Origin: Acanthopleura granulata
Lineage: Eukaryota > Mollusca > Polyplacophora > Chitonida > Chitonidae
DNA length: 64,000 nucleotides
NCBI GenBank assembly: GCA_016165875.1
Contig: JABBOT010000082.1
Span: forward strand, 6,003,168-6,067,167
Direction of reading: 5' to 3'
Shown one piece after another: positions 40,925 through 54,800 of this stretch (its first letter is position 1; the number at the start of each line of letters is the position of its first letter). The position numbers were made by a program, and so were the translations under genes. The notes below the pieces were generated by a model. It saw only the letters and a list, made by a program, of their open reading frames with translations. It made no database searches and had not been told where the DNA came from.

Positions 40925-41092
40925 GGAAATCCGCCTTCTTATGAAGAAGGTGTGTAGCCTGACATAAGAAAACAAACATACATGCCTTTATATTACTCTT
41001 AAATGATCGGAAATCCGCCTTCTTATGAAGAAGGTGTGTAGCCTGACATAAGAAAACAAACATACATGCCTTTATATTACTCTTAAATGATC
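40925..41092. repeat. 84-bp exact tandem duplication
   Basis: The 84 bases starting GGAAATCCGCCTTCTTATGA at 40925 recur without any difference from 41009 to 41092. Each copy includes a 7-bp stem CCTTCTT-ATG-AAGAAGG. Confidence 0.95.
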
Positions 41093-44000
41093 CGTCATCT
41101 TATCCACCAAAAGTGTTCAGAAACTAGTTGCCCATACTCAGAAAATTATGTTGATGTTTATTTTGGCTAGTTGAGCCACCAATTTAGTTACACTCCCAGG
41201 TATATGTGGACAAATCAAGAGTCATCCATGACTTGGTGCAACTGTTCTGTCTGTCTTATCCCACGACATGGGAGATTTTTTCACATTCAAAGATGCCGAC
41301 CATTGCCACCGAAAAAAACGCGAACCTGAGAATGAGCAATTATATTTTCGTACCTTGTTTGTAAAAAAAGTTAATTAGTCTACTTAAGGTTTAATTACCG
41401 GAACAGATGCCGAGGGGGGCAATAGTGGTCGTGTCATTTAAGTGTCAGGTTAGGCTCCGCTTTTCGCACTTGACCCAACACTGTCTCTGTTTGTTCACTC
41501 ATTATCAGGTAATTCCCTGGTATTCTCCTCTCTTATAGTTCAGTCCTCCCGCTAATATCCCCATTATGCTTTCTGGATTTCCCGGCATATGGTTCTTTGT
41601 TCTATGACTGCTAGACACTCAAACACGGATTATGGGCCCCGTAAATATTTTCTTGGATATTTTCTTTTCGAAAATGTTAATGTTTCTTTAATCATGCACC
41701 AGTAGCCGTCTTCCTTTTATTTACTGCCAAATATAATGGAAATATTGCAAGCAAATGTGAACGTTACTTGAAGCCGGTAGTTGTGTATTTTAAAAAAAAA
41801 ATCAAGGTTTCCTTGACGCTTTGAGTATTGTAAATGTGCAGTACTCTGCGCGAATATGAATTTTAATGATTGTATTCAAATCAGTGATTTTATTCGTGCG
41901 GAAATTTATATTACACAATATTCATGGCTACAGGAGAGTTCCGTATAACTTAATTGCTAATCAACATTGAGGAGAACCATTAAGAAACTGGTATCATCCA
42001 CATGCTTGGATTTTATGCTGTTAATATCAATTGTCTACCTTTTGAATATCAATGTAGACCGAAGCTGTTGAATTCGTATCTCTTTAACAGTGTTTGGTGT
42101 ATTTAGGCAGTTATTTTATAAACAGCATATAAACGAATTATAAAGATTTTATTTCAGCTTTCCGTTAATCACACTTATAAATTCTGTTAAATGTGGAGTA
42201 GATTTTTGTTTTGTTTTGTTTTACACATTTGTGTCATAAAGTTTCCATATTTGTTTGATTGTTAAAGTGTCATTTTCCGACAAGAATTTTTCGTATACAC
42301 GATGGCGACCAGCTTTAGACTTGACACTGCCAAATTATATGTATACCACCTACGCATGCGTTAATATTGATGGTTTCCTTAAACATAATATGTTATAAGC
42401 GATGGACTTCATTTGATTTAATCCTCAACTTTAGATTGAAATCATGGTATGTGTTATGTCTGAAACAGTGGAACAATGGCAATCGAGAGGAAGGCCTTCG
42501 TTTTTTCAGGAGAAAGGAAAACGAAAATGTGCTAACGGAAAGTCTTCGTGCATAGCGATTTTAGTAAATATTTTCGCAATGACGAATAGTGTAGAACAGA
42601 GGAGAAAATATTCGTAGTTTCATTCGCGTTTTCTATTTAAGAGAAAAGTACATGAATGCCGTTCATGCAAAAGTGGATTATTTCACGATAGTCTAAAGTG
42701 CCCAAATGCATGGAGTCACAAAGACATGTTTCAATAACAAAAACGAACATTAAAAAAAATCGTCACGGAATTCAGAAACGGTCAGATTTCTGTGAGGGAA
42801 AACGTAATACATAGCAATAAAATACACGAAAATGTAATGATGTTTGCATGAAGTCTGTTATATATAGTCTATATAATATGGAGTAACGTTTGCTTGAACT
42901 ACCTTCATGCCTCTTATGCAGCAGATATAGGCGGCAATTTTCTGCACCGTGTATTGCAAAGTGGCGTCATTACTACCTGGTGATTCATGATAACCTTATC
43001 TAAACGAGCAAAAACATCGACGATAAGCCTCTGGTAAAATCTACAATTTGTTGACAGAAAATAAACGTATGCTCAACGAAAGTTGCAACATTCTGTAATG
43101 ATGAAACAATACATGCAGATAAATCAATGTTTTCTTTTTTGCTTTCGTATACATAATTTCGACATCAGATAACCATTTATGTCTTCAAGTCATGTCTGTG
43201 ATTATAGACACTTTTCAGGACATTTTATCGCTGTACTCTGTTTATAACACTACTAAGATGTTTATTAAATATACATTACTCGGAACTGACTCATTTTGAA
43301 GTTTTTGTCTGTGGAATGTGAATGACCGTAATGCCATTACTGCTGATGAAAACTCGTCTGTTCTTACAACTACAGCCTTACAGATGCTTAATTAATACCA
43401 GAAGTTATAGGTAATTGTGTCAAGCTACAGCCATGGACATTGATTCACATAGCAAAACACTTAACGTGCATTTGTGTCCCGTATTTCTGTAATTTCTAGA
43501 AGGGCAGTTATAATGCACGTATTTTTCTTTCTTTATTACTTTATTTATCTGTAAAGTTTATAAATCTATGTATGTATGAATGTATGTATGTAGGTAGGTA
43601 TTTAATAATTTTTTCCTACATAAAGGCAGCTCGTCAGGCTTATGGTTGGACGAGCTCCTTATATAACTTACCTTCGTGTGTGCTTTGAAATTGTTGTGAT
43701 TTTAGTATTTGTGCTACTTCTTGTACATCGCGTACATTTTCTCGTATCGTTGGGGTTAGTATCCTTGATATCTTCAAAGTGGACAGTCTACTTTTACTCT
43801 CCTATGTTAGGTACAGTTTCGGATTTCCTGACATCAGCCTTGTCAAAAGAATAAAAACTTCGGAAGTCACAAGAAGCATCGTATTACCAAAAGAAATGCC
43901 GACATGTGTCAATCAAACGTCCCTTAATCTCGAAGTACTTGTGGTCCAATGAAAGACGACCCTCGACAGTGGAGATCTGGGCGCGATGGTTCTTTCTATT

Positions 44001-44656
44001 TGATTGACCTGGTTTCAGTGGGGCAAGAAACCAGAAATAAGCCGATTTTGGCGCTAGAACTGTCTTTTTATGAAATATGCACGTACGTAAATACGTGTAT
44101 GTATCAAAATGCGTTTGCATAAATCCGTGTAGGTGGTTTATTAAGGGTAACCACTAACAGTTGTAACACAAATACGGATACTGATAAAAGATACCTCAAA
44201 GCCATGGATGGTCGAATGCAAAAATATTGACTGTAGCTGTATCAAATCAGTGGCATAGGCTGTGAATTAAAACACTCATAGCATTATAAAAACATAAAGC
44301 TGGAGTTATAGGTAGGTGAATTAATAAAAAAAATGTTAACTATTTATTCTAACTGTTATTTAGACACTGTAGTTCTTTGTCGTCTTGTGTACATTCAATG
44401 TTTGCTGATAGGTATACGACGGACAATGGATAATTTCGAACGATGATAGTCTGCACGTTGTTGCCGGGGGGGGGGGGGCATTTTCATCCTTTGGGCTATC
44501 AGACTCACGGGTCTGTGAAGGTTTCAAAAGTTGTGTCGCTGCACTAGTATAATTAGTCATATGCTGCTGGACACATTGTTCTTCCACGTAGGCTGGCCAC
44601 TCTGGCCCACGTGTTATTTAGGCTGAAGCAATTTACAATCTTGTGAATAATTGCGT
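41093..44656. other. Intron 1 interval, no exon seen
   Basis: AT-rich unique DNA. A short ATGT/GTAG microsatellite lies at 43567-43600 and a 13-base G run at 44466-44478. No coding or RNA gene supported. Confidence 0.5.
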
Positions 44657-44775
44657 TTTATATTTATTTATGTACTTTTGAACAATATTTCATTTGTAAG
44701 CCGGCAGCAAACATTATGCCAAGAGGAAAGCGGACAGAGCCCAGAGAAACCCACGACCATTCGCAAACTGGTTGT
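44657..44775 (-). mobile_element. Diverged SINE 3' portion
   Basis: Reverse complement of the SINE 3' half: TTTATTTATGTACTTTTGAA, CAATATTTCATTTGTAAGCC, AAACATTATG, CGGACAGAGCCCAGAGAAAC and CCACGACCATTCGCAAACTG. The tRNA-like head is missing. Confidence 0.7.
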
Positions 44776-45107
44776 GCCTGCTATAGCTCAGGGAAAGAAA
44801 GGTAGTCCCGGGGCCCTGTTAATGTTCTACACTGTAAATTTCGAGGTTTAACTTATAGATACTTTCATGCATCAGATAAACCCTTAGAGGTGATAGCATT
44901 ATAATATAGGCCTATATACATGTTTTAGACACTTATGTGTCATACTTAAATATATGTGTATATTCATTAAACACCCTTCTTTGAAGATTAATCACCCATG
45001 AAGAGCGTTGGGCTTTGGTCATTTTACACTGTAATCGTGTGGTTGCTGTTTGGGTTTATTTGGATCATACATTATTGACTTTAAAAGAAGTTGTGGCAAC
45101 ATGCACA

Positions 45108-45550
45108 GCATTTCTTCTACAAAACACCTCTCCTGCACAGGCCATCAGCTACACAGTCCTTCTTCACATTTTTCCTTCACAGTCTCCTCTACACAGTCCT
45201 TCTCCTACACAGTCTTTATCCTACACGGTCCTTCTACACAGTCTCTCTTCTACACAGCCATTTTCCTGCACTGTCCTCTTACACAACATTACCCCTGTAA
45301 AGCCCTTCTTGTAGACAACCCTTTCACAGAGCCCTACCCATATACAGTAATTCTCCTACACAATCCCACACCTCCACAACCCTTCTTCTACACAACCCTA
45401 GTATTACATAGCCTTTTTCAGCTTTTCTACGATATAGTCCATCTCCTAAACCACCCTTCTACTATACAGCCCCTTCTACAATACAGCCGTTCTACTGTAC
45501 AGCCTTTCCACGATGTAGCCCTTCCATTTTACAACCCTTCTACTGACCAC
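45108..45550. repeat. Degenerate C/T-rich minisatellite, unit about 15-18 bp
   Basis: CTACACAGTCCTTCT and variants (TACAACCCTTCT, TACAGCCCCTTCT) recur throughout. The unit lacks + strand stop codons, which explains the overlapping open frames of 69-191 codons here. Those frames are compositionally biased and I do not call them genes. Confidence 0.85.
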
Positions 45551-48149
45551 AGTATGAACTTGCAATACCTCTCAAACCTCTGCCTAGAATATCCAACATC
45601 AGGAAGAAAGGAAAAATTATGGTAATTATTCTAATAAAGTCATAATTAATTGTATAATACGTATTTAGCTACAGCATTTAAGAAGATTTGTATTTCTTCT
45701 GCTTATGTTACTACATCTATTTGCGAAAATATTTGTAGCAAATTTCACGGATTAAGATTCTGTGACGACAGAAGCGTCGCTGTCAGAAAATCAACAGCTA
45801 GTAAGAAGTCACATGACGGGAAATATTTCATGTATGTGTTATTAATAATTATTACGAATATTCACTTTAGATTAAAGCATATTTATGTGTTCTGAGGTAT
45901 TTTAAGTTGGTTCCTGTTTTGTTCAAGGTGTTATTGCGGCAGAGAAAGGTGGCATTCTCCACTGGAATGACTAGTTTTTGTTGGGACCATCGCAGGCACT
46001 GTGGACGCCTTTATCGCCATCTAACCACGCCATTTACACAGTTATCAGTTTTATAAAGCGCAATTACTTCATTTTATTTCCGTTCCGCCAATTTATAGCT
46101 AAGCGAAACTTACGCGAGCGTTACAGTTCGTATCCGCCTTATCTAACGGCCTGTAAGCACGTGATGTACCGCGGGAAAAGATAGGGCTAATGTATTACCG
46201 TCGACGTAAATTAACGCTTGGGTTATCTCCCGTGCTTCTGCCGCCATGATAAATGTGCTGGCGTACAGATAGTGTATCTCCCCTCAAACCGCGTGCGGGG
46301 ATATAGACGACTCTTGTATCCAAACTTATACTGGGGCATGTCGGTAGGGAGATAATTCCCGGTGGGGCCTGGCCTGGGTCCCGCTGACTCCCCCTGGAGC
46401 GCTCAGGTACGCGACCCACCCAGGCCTGAAGCGGACCCGTCTCTTCCTCTCAATACAGAGACGGGCCATAAGCGTGTTGAGGGGAATCCCCGCTGAGGAT
46501 GACATCCCGCTTGATCCTCAACAGCAAGGGACATTGTATGCAGCACAGCAAAAAGTGATGTGTTTTATTTGACGTGATTAATTAGTGCGTTTATTTCTGT
46601 CTCGTGCAGTTAGATGTATTTCCTTTTCGCCGATCGTACAACATATGCTAACGTGCCAAGGCATGCCGACAGGTAAATGGTAATAAAAAGTGCGAGAAGG
46701 AAAAAATGCCACTTACAGTTGTCTTGACAAACGAATAGATTTCGCCTCAGCAAGGTGGCCTTTTTCACCAAATGCACCGTCAGAAGAAGTTAAAGTTACT
46801 GTCAAAGCCTACTGTACAGTGTTCCCCATTCGTGAATTGAAGTTCTGACACCACGGGTTAAAAATATACGTGCGTGGAATAATCCGGATTTTGCAAAAAA
46901 GAATAGTTCAGTGTTAATTTTACGAATGATATCCCTGGAACGCTGTTGGTCGGGAGTTCGTAGAATGTTTAAAATCCATTTATGACGAACGGTTGCCTTG
47001 AATCATCTGACCACAAGAAGACACCATAAAAATTTTTACTGACTTACATGCAATTTGACAAATACCTTTATATGGGCTAATTCGTGTTGTGTCAATTTAA
47101 ATAAAGTTTCTTTCTTCTGATTAAATTATTCCGAAATTTTGAGGGCGCCTCCGTGAAGTTGTTTTCGTCAAGCGAGATTGTAGGCGATCGATCTGAAGAA
47201 CATGATAGATTATGCCTAATGAGGAACATGGTGAACAAAGGAGAATTAATATGAAAACATGTACCTCAAAATGTTTCTGAGGAAGTTAGCGGTGGACATT
47301 CATTAAATTCCTTCTCACAATATTTTACTGGACGCATGTATGTACATGCATTTGAAAATGGCGATGTTAAAAGAAAAGGCAGCGAAGTTTTCATGTTTAT
47401 GGACGAGTAATCAGTGTTCCCCAACTATCACTTTTGGGAAAGAATTAAGCACATTTTGAGAAAAGATTCAATGATTTTACTGCACTTGTACTTTACGGGA
47501 TAATATTTTCACACATTTCTCCATAGTTTTAATTGTATTTGATTGTTTTTGGCTCATTTACCAATTGGTAAAGACGGCATGTTGAAGTATCTTTGTTGCG
47601 TATCTTTTAAATATTGTATTTTATGTTCGACTATTTTGTGGCGATTTTCTGTCTCCAGTGCAAACCATTCAGCCATAAGCGCATGCTAAATGGTTGGGCT
47701 TTTCACGTCATGAGCTCTCTACAAGATGGGTGTTAAAAGTGTCGTTTCGACAGTCTCTTGCTTGCATCCACTGACATTGCCCTTGTCAGATATTTTGATT
47801 TATAATTTTAATGTAAGTGTGATTATTCCCTCATGAAAGGAAAGGACAGAGATCAATACATTAAACACAAGTTTCTACCTTCTCAAAAGAATTATAGTAA
47901 ACATCGTTACAATGTATCTGGTAAGACTAGTAGTTTCTTTTCCACCAGAAAGCAAATACACAATTTTGCCAGAAATTTTGGACGTATAGTGAAACGCTTG
48001 TTTGATGACATTATTCATAAATTCTTAAATCCCCACGAACACATAAATTGTTCCCTTTCCCTTAATTATCACCTAAAAGACTAGTTACTCTCCATACTCT
48101 TGAACTTGAGTTTTTGTGCAAAGTACAAATGTTGTGTAAGATGTGGTCA
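45551..48149. other. Intron 1 interval with GC-rich structured island
   Basis: A P4-type homeodomain half-site pair TAATAATTATTA lies at 45843-45854, but in very AT-rich DNA. The GC-rich block 46195-46520 is described separately. The rest is unremarkable AT-rich sequence with no gene supported. Confidence 0.45.
46195..46520. promoter_or_regulatory. GC-rich intronic island with two hairpins
   Basis: A GC-rich patch in AT-rich intron. CCCGTCTCT (46436-46444) pairs with AGAGACGGG (46457-46465) across 12 bases. GGCCTGGG (46371-46378) pairs with CCCAGGCC (46419-46426), enclosing a GAGCGCTC palindrome. A TAATTA site follows at about 46580. It could be an enhancer, an alternative promoter or a structured transcript; the sequence does not decide. 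Confidence 0.4.
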
Positions 48150-48690
48150 TTGTTGAAACTCTATATGCCTGAAACTATGTATACATGCCTTGTTTCAGTA
48201 TCTGTATTGAACAGTATGTACCGATGTAAACTAGATGCCCACCCTAATTCTTGAGACAGATATTAATGCCGTTGAAAGAAAAAAATCACATTTCTCTCCA
48301 TGAAATGTAACAGTGAGAAAAGGAAGAAACTATTTTCTTTGTGTGGGCAGTATACCCTATGCAGATATATTTTCTCAGTATCTGTGGTGCCACTATACAC
48401 CTATGTAGATGCCAATCCTGAGTGTTTGTGGTGGACAGATACTTTAGATGCCTGTACTCAAGTAGGCCTATCTGTGGTGGACAGTATGCACCTTTGTACA
48501 TGTAGACTCTGCATCTGTGGTGGACGGATACTGTAGATGCTTATACTTAGTATGTATGGTGAACAGTAAACACCTATGTAGATACCTGTTTCCAGTACCT
48601 GTGGTGGACAGATACTAAATGCCTATACTCAGCTTGTCCTGTACGCATATGTGAATGTCTGTACTCAGTATGGTAACCGTACGCCGTTTG
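48150..48690. repeat. Degenerate minisatellite of about 45 bp
   Basis: TCTGTGGTGGACAGTATGCA, CCTATGTAGATGCC and TGTACTCAGTA recur. Anchors (TGTGGTG or variants) fall near 48383, 48427, 48473, 48516, 48555 and 48600, a spacing of 39-46 bases. The stretch 48160-48240 looks like further decayed copies. Confidence 0.8.
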
Positions 48691-51600
48691 CCTGTCTGTT
48701 TCTCATTCATTCTCTTCCCTCCCATGCCTTCAACCAAGACAGACATGGTACACCTTACAAATGTAATAGACCGTGAATTGTATCTAGTTGGAGAGATGAT
48801 ATAGTCTCATTCCAAATATTAGTTTTGTAAGCTGATATCGGTAACTGAGTGACGGGTGGACGATGGGTACGGCCTCCTCCTCTCCACCAGTCTCCCCTTC
48901 CCAGCTCCCCGGAGATGTGGCTGCTCCCTGGAGAGTCGCTCACTGGACCCTCCCCTCGCTCCCTGATAAGCTCGCCTCTCTCTATCGCCATTTCGTTCCC
49001 ACGCTGTATTTTGGGGTCTTTCGGACGAACTCCAAAGCTTCCGGTGCCTCTGCCTGGCGGTGACGCCAGACGAATGATTAATTACACATTAATGAATGTA
49101 GCGTCTGGGCCCTTTTTTCCCTGTGATATAGGACGTTCTCATGGCAACTACAGAAAGTCCGAGTATCCTCTCGAAATCCGGATCAAGTGGTAGACAAAAC
49201 TTATTTCACTGTGTGGCCAGCATAAACCTCAGTGAAGTGGAACACGATTGATTACATTCATTATCTAAAGCTGCTCTCGCCCAGGATGAGAAACACGAAT
49301 TCGACAGCGCGGTCAATCAAGTTCAATCCCAATAAAACTGCATATCAAAATTTGCTGTCAATAAATTGGGATTTAAACATAATTCGTACCTGTCATACAC
49401 TTTTATCAAGTACATGTAACTTGTGGACATTTCATTTCTGAGAATACAGGCCTAAGCTTGTTGAATTTCCAGGTGTATTTTAACCGATGTTTTGTCGTTT
49501 ACAAGTGATAAACGATTATTTCATATTATAAAACATTTTCTTTGGCTTCACAATATCAAGCGGCCACAACGCATGCTGTGTATCACTGGCGTGTGTGGTT
49601 TGTACTTTTGAAGGTAGCATTGCACTCTTGACAATTTTACCTTTATATTCACATGCAGTTTATTTGTAACTGCTATAATTCTTAGTGGTTTTTCCTGTAA
49701 CAAATGATTAAAATGCTTTATTTTTAAGAACTAAATAAAACTTTATTTTTAGGATTTACTTAGAGCTTGCGCAAATGTCCTATTGTGAACACTAAAGCAA
49801 ACAATAATTGTTTCTGGCTCTAACATGTTAGGATTGATGTCAATACAACCCCAAAAACTTGTTGTGAAGTTTTCCATTGACGTTAAGTCTAGTTGTTTCC
49901 TGTTTAACTTTATCCTGTTTCAAATCCGTCCCGCTCAATATGAGTGCTAAAAAACTTCGGTTGTCGTGGAATAATTTACCATATCATATCCGCATGCTTC
50001 TCTGCCTTGATAACTGTCAGCTAACTGATGTTCTCGATCTCGTAGTTCGTCGATAGCCTGAAGTAAATCTTATGGTATTGTTAATTAAAGGCCTGGAAAA
50101 AATGATTAATATACATGAGGTCAAGGTCATTACAGTCAGTGTTCATTGCTACTTTGTACCTAATGTTATTTTTCTCCCGTGCCAGTGTTATAGCCATCTC
50201 AAATCTGAAGGTACATGTAGGCCACAAAACGGATGATATTTTCCGGCACAATGGTGATCTGGGCCTAAACTGGACTGGACAGGGTGTTTTCTTGTCATAC
50301 ACACGTCACGGAAAAGGTATGGATGAATACCAGACGATACGACTTGGGACCGAATGATTCAAACGGAAGCTGCCAAACTTCGCATGTTATAGATTGTGTT
50401 AACCTTCACGCGTTCCCAGGCGTTAATTGTAGATACACCATTTTGCGCGCTAGAAGTTCATTGCCTGGGACAGATAAAAGCTGCGTGGAGACCTGTCACC
50501 GTGAAGTTCATGTATTGTAATGTGTCTCTTGTTACGTGTAATGTCCCATCTAAGTAAGCTTCATTGTTCAAATAAAGCGACAAAAAGCATAGTTATCTCA
50601 GTCGCTGGACATTTAAAATGCGGTTCCGTATGCTGAGTCGCAAGGCTCCCTATCTACATTTCCTGCCGCGACGAAAGATAGTCCGGTTCTTTTAACAGTC
50701 ACGTTGACAGATGGCCTCTAATAAACGCAACGGAGGAAATCTACTTGGGATATTTGTCCCGAGCCCACCGATAACCGCTGGCCCCATGTCCATCCATCAG
50801 GGGGCCCATATCGATGCTCATTCCAGAATTTGTCGAACACGGCCCAGACATGGCGACGAGACTCGGCAACTTAATACGCTTGTTCAACTGAAGCGTTCTG
50901 TATAACTTGTGCAACATGTGACATGTTGTTGAACCTTTTTTCTAATCTTTATGCGTTTTTGTTTTTGCCTTCCGCCCTTTAACCTTCAATGGCCGAGAAA
51001 CATAATCGGAAAATATTGCCAGCACCAGGGGAGATAAGCCAGTTTGGAAGCGTGGTGAGGTGAGGAGATTTGGCAGCGCGCGGTCCGAGTTTTTGTAAAC
51101 ACACTGCGCCAACCCGAGAAGAATAATCTCTGTTTGTTATCCTAACACTTAACTCGTAAAACATACTATGGGGAAGAGCCACCGGTTACAAAAACAGAGC
51201 CAGATGTATGTACTACAGCATGTGGAAATAAACCGGCAAATCTCAGTGTTGCTAGGCGATGTATTAAAGAGAGAAATACTTTAACGTTTTATATTATTTA
51301 TTTTGTCATATGTTCTTACTATTATATATATATAAAACAAATCTGTATATGTCTCTTGTAGTCATTCGCAATAAAGTCTTTTGTTGAAATAAATAACAAA
51401 GTGACTGCCCATTATTTTATTGTTCACTACTTCGCGATTACCGAAAGGCTAAACAGCGACACGAGGACTATGTTTTGATATCAATTCCCTAAAACGTTGC
51501 ATATACTGAGAAGCGATATGACAGATTTGTGGGACTGTAAATTTGTGCATATTGATATTATCTATATATAGCGGGAAGTTTCAAGATTCTGTGTCGTGAG

Positions 51601-52059
51601 GCTTGTTTGCAGCCGCGATATGTGATATTCTGTAGAACCCCGAAAGTGAATGGTTGTCCTGTCTTATGTAAGCAACAATAAGCTGCAAATACAACCCCTA
51701 ATAGCTGCACGAACACATTGAATAACTGCACGTTTCAACTCCGGATTAATGTTCTATTCAGTATTTTATAATTTAAGACACTTCGGTTAAAATTCCCATG
51801 GATGTTGGTATTACAGAAGACTGACATACTTGCATGTGTTGAAACCAATATTCTGTTTGCAATTACCTTTTCCTTACAGGCTGACGTCGACTGATTCAAA
51901 AATTGTACTCGCTTTTATCCAGTTGTCCACGTCATTCTGTCTATTACGAAGGAGAACCATGTCGTATTCTATAGGGTGGCTGTATATTTAAATTCTGTTG
52001 TTCAAACGTTTTGAAAAATCAATTTTGGGAAGCTATATATTTTATACATGGATCTATAT
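48691..52059. other. Intron 1 interval, no exon seen
   Basis: GC-richer patches at about 48840-49180 and 50600-50890; otherwise AT-rich. The open frames in these patches show no domain. A TATATA run lies near 51320-51335. Confidence 0.45.
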
Positions 52060-52208
52060 GCCTGTCAGCCTGCGGAAGATCGTGGTTTCCCCCAGGCCCT
52101 GGCCGGTTTGCTCCCACCATAATGCTATTCGCCGTCGTATAAGTGAAATATTCTTACTTAAGCACCAATGAAATAAATAAACAAATGAATAAAAAAATAA
52201 ATAAATAT
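52060..52208 (+). mobile_element. SINE 3' fragment near the end of intron 1
   Basis: CCTGTCAGCCTGCGGAAGAT, CTCCCACCATAATGC, CGCCGTCGTATAAGTGAAAT, ATTCTTACTT and an AAAT-type tail. The head is missing. Confidence 0.85.
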
Positions 52209-52478
52209 ATGTATCGCTAATATAAAAGCCCATCTTCTTATGATTTAATAAGTCTGTGATTATAATGGTAAACCTATGGAACTTCCACATTGAAGTTGTA
52301 AATACTATAAGTGATTGATAAAGTTTGCACGAAGATCTTTCATGTCAGATATCTTTGTTTTCAACGACTTTCAACACTTCAAACATTTGGACTGGCGTTG
52401 TGTTCAAGTGATTTTGGTCTGCTTCATGCAGGTTGTTATGCTTACGTTTATCTCGAAATCAGACGGTTCTAACCTTGA

Positions 52479-53580
<1,102 letters not shown>

Positions 53581-53916
53581 GTGTGGTTTCAGAACCGAAG
53601 GGCAAAGTTTCGGCGCAATGAGAGAAACTTACTACAGCAGCGGAACAATATCTATGGCCGTCCACAGGAAGTGACCCCAGTGGAGCAGCCCATCTCTCCG
53701 CGCCCCGCTCCGATCTCACCACCAGACTACTTGTCATGGACATCACCAAACCCCTACAGCCCCACTGTTAGTACACCCTCCAGTTGTGTGTTTTCAAATA
53801 ACAACTACTCGCCGCCACCGCACGCCGTTGGAAACAGTATTGCTTGTCTTAGATTGAAGGCGAGAGAATACAATATGCACCCGCAATACGGACCTCCCCC
53901 GCAGATGCCTCAATGA
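53581..53916 (+). CDS. Prrx: Prrx coding exon 3 (homeodomain helix 3, Prrx block, OAR, stop)
   Basis: Encodes residues 175-285 and the TGA stop. The acceptor is ATTTTTCACAG at 53570-53580. The exon opens with recognition helix VWFQNRRAKFRRNER; homeodomain position 50 is Gln (residue 178) and position 51 is Asn, as in Q50 paired-like factors. Residues 208-227 carry the Prrx-type block VEQPISPRPAP...DYLSW. After a Ser/Pro/Asn-rich stretch, residues 259-274 (NSIACLRLKAREYNMH) form a good OAR motif, a C-terminal regulatory element known from Otp, Aristaless, Rax and PRRX1a. The tail is Pro/Gln-rich. The exon runs unbroken from helix 3 through OAR to the stop. A 3' exon replacing OAR by splicing cannot be ruled out from sequence alone. 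Confidence 0.95.
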   Translation: MWFQNRRAKFRRNERNLLQQRNNIYGRPQEVTPVEQPISPRPAPISPPDYLSWTSPNPYSPTVSTPSSCVFSNNNYSPPPHAVGNSIACLRLKAREYNMHPQYGPPPQMPQ

Positions 53917-54800
53917 CCTATGACTTCTATGCATACATAATCGCAATATTTTCTATCCTGGTATGTACAAAGACTGTTATGAATTGACGGTGCTGCTCAG
54001 TTCGTCGTGTTTCTTGAATATTTCTGTGTTGTCGAAGAACCGTGTTGTTGAGAGACACACTATATTTTTGCAATTCAGTCTGTACGATGAAGGAAGAGTC
54101 TTTCTGTCAGACTGTGCTGTGCCCTCTAGTATGCAATTTGTTAACTATGCAACATCATGTATCACAAAATATTACATTTCATGTGCCAAATGTTATGAAG
54201 CCGAATTTCACTTTGTGCTCAATATGTGTGATGGGTGTTGTTTTAGAAGTTGTGAAAACAACCGCCATTGTATTTAAATGCCGTCCTCAATGATCACACC
54301 TGAACATCTCATTTCCTCGGACATTTAAAACAATTTGAGGAAAAATATATGAACAGTTTTAGGTACAGTTCTACCAAACTTCAGGTGTAAGCCATCTGTC
54401 ATCTAGCACATGGTGTACGAGACAAGGGACCTTGTGCAACTTATACTGAAAATCACCCCCCCCCCTCCAGTGTGGCAGGAGTGAGTTCTAATTTTTTCGT
54501 GCAGAAAGAAAGGAGAAAATCTATTTGGATCTGAAGTAGAATTACTTTACAACACAGATGTGAAAAATTGGAGAGGTGTGATCTGTACTCGTTGTTTTAT
54601 GAGATGATAAAAGTAATGTGAAAAGCAGATTTCACTTTGTTACGGCGTTTTGCTGAGGGAATTCCCATCAAAATAAAAATATGATAACGTGAACTAAAAT
54701 CATTTGTGCGTATTTGACGTCAGGCTGGTGAGTTATCAAATATTACGAAGCGTCATGTTGTTTCAGGCAATCATATTTTTGAAAATTGAAAAATAAAAAA
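53917..54800 (+). other. Likely Prrx 3' UTR with polyadenylation signals
   Basis: AT-rich sequence directly after the stop codon. AATAAA hexamers occur at 54672-54677 and 54792-54797, either of which could end the transcript. A further AATAAA at 56834-56839 is a distal alternative. Short open frames here (for example 53963-54277) show no family resemblance and look like chance frames. The actual cleavage site cannot be told from sequence. Confidence 0.45.

Noticed and set aside
45015..45625. Overlapping open frames of 69-191 codons
   Set aside because: They lie over a C/T-rich minisatellite and reflect composition; there are no domains and three overlapping frames are open at once.
45843..45854. 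TAATAATTATTA as a dimeric homeodomain (autoregulatory) site
   Set aside because: Such words are expected by chance in DNA this AT-rich, and there is no clustering or conservation evidence to lift it above background.
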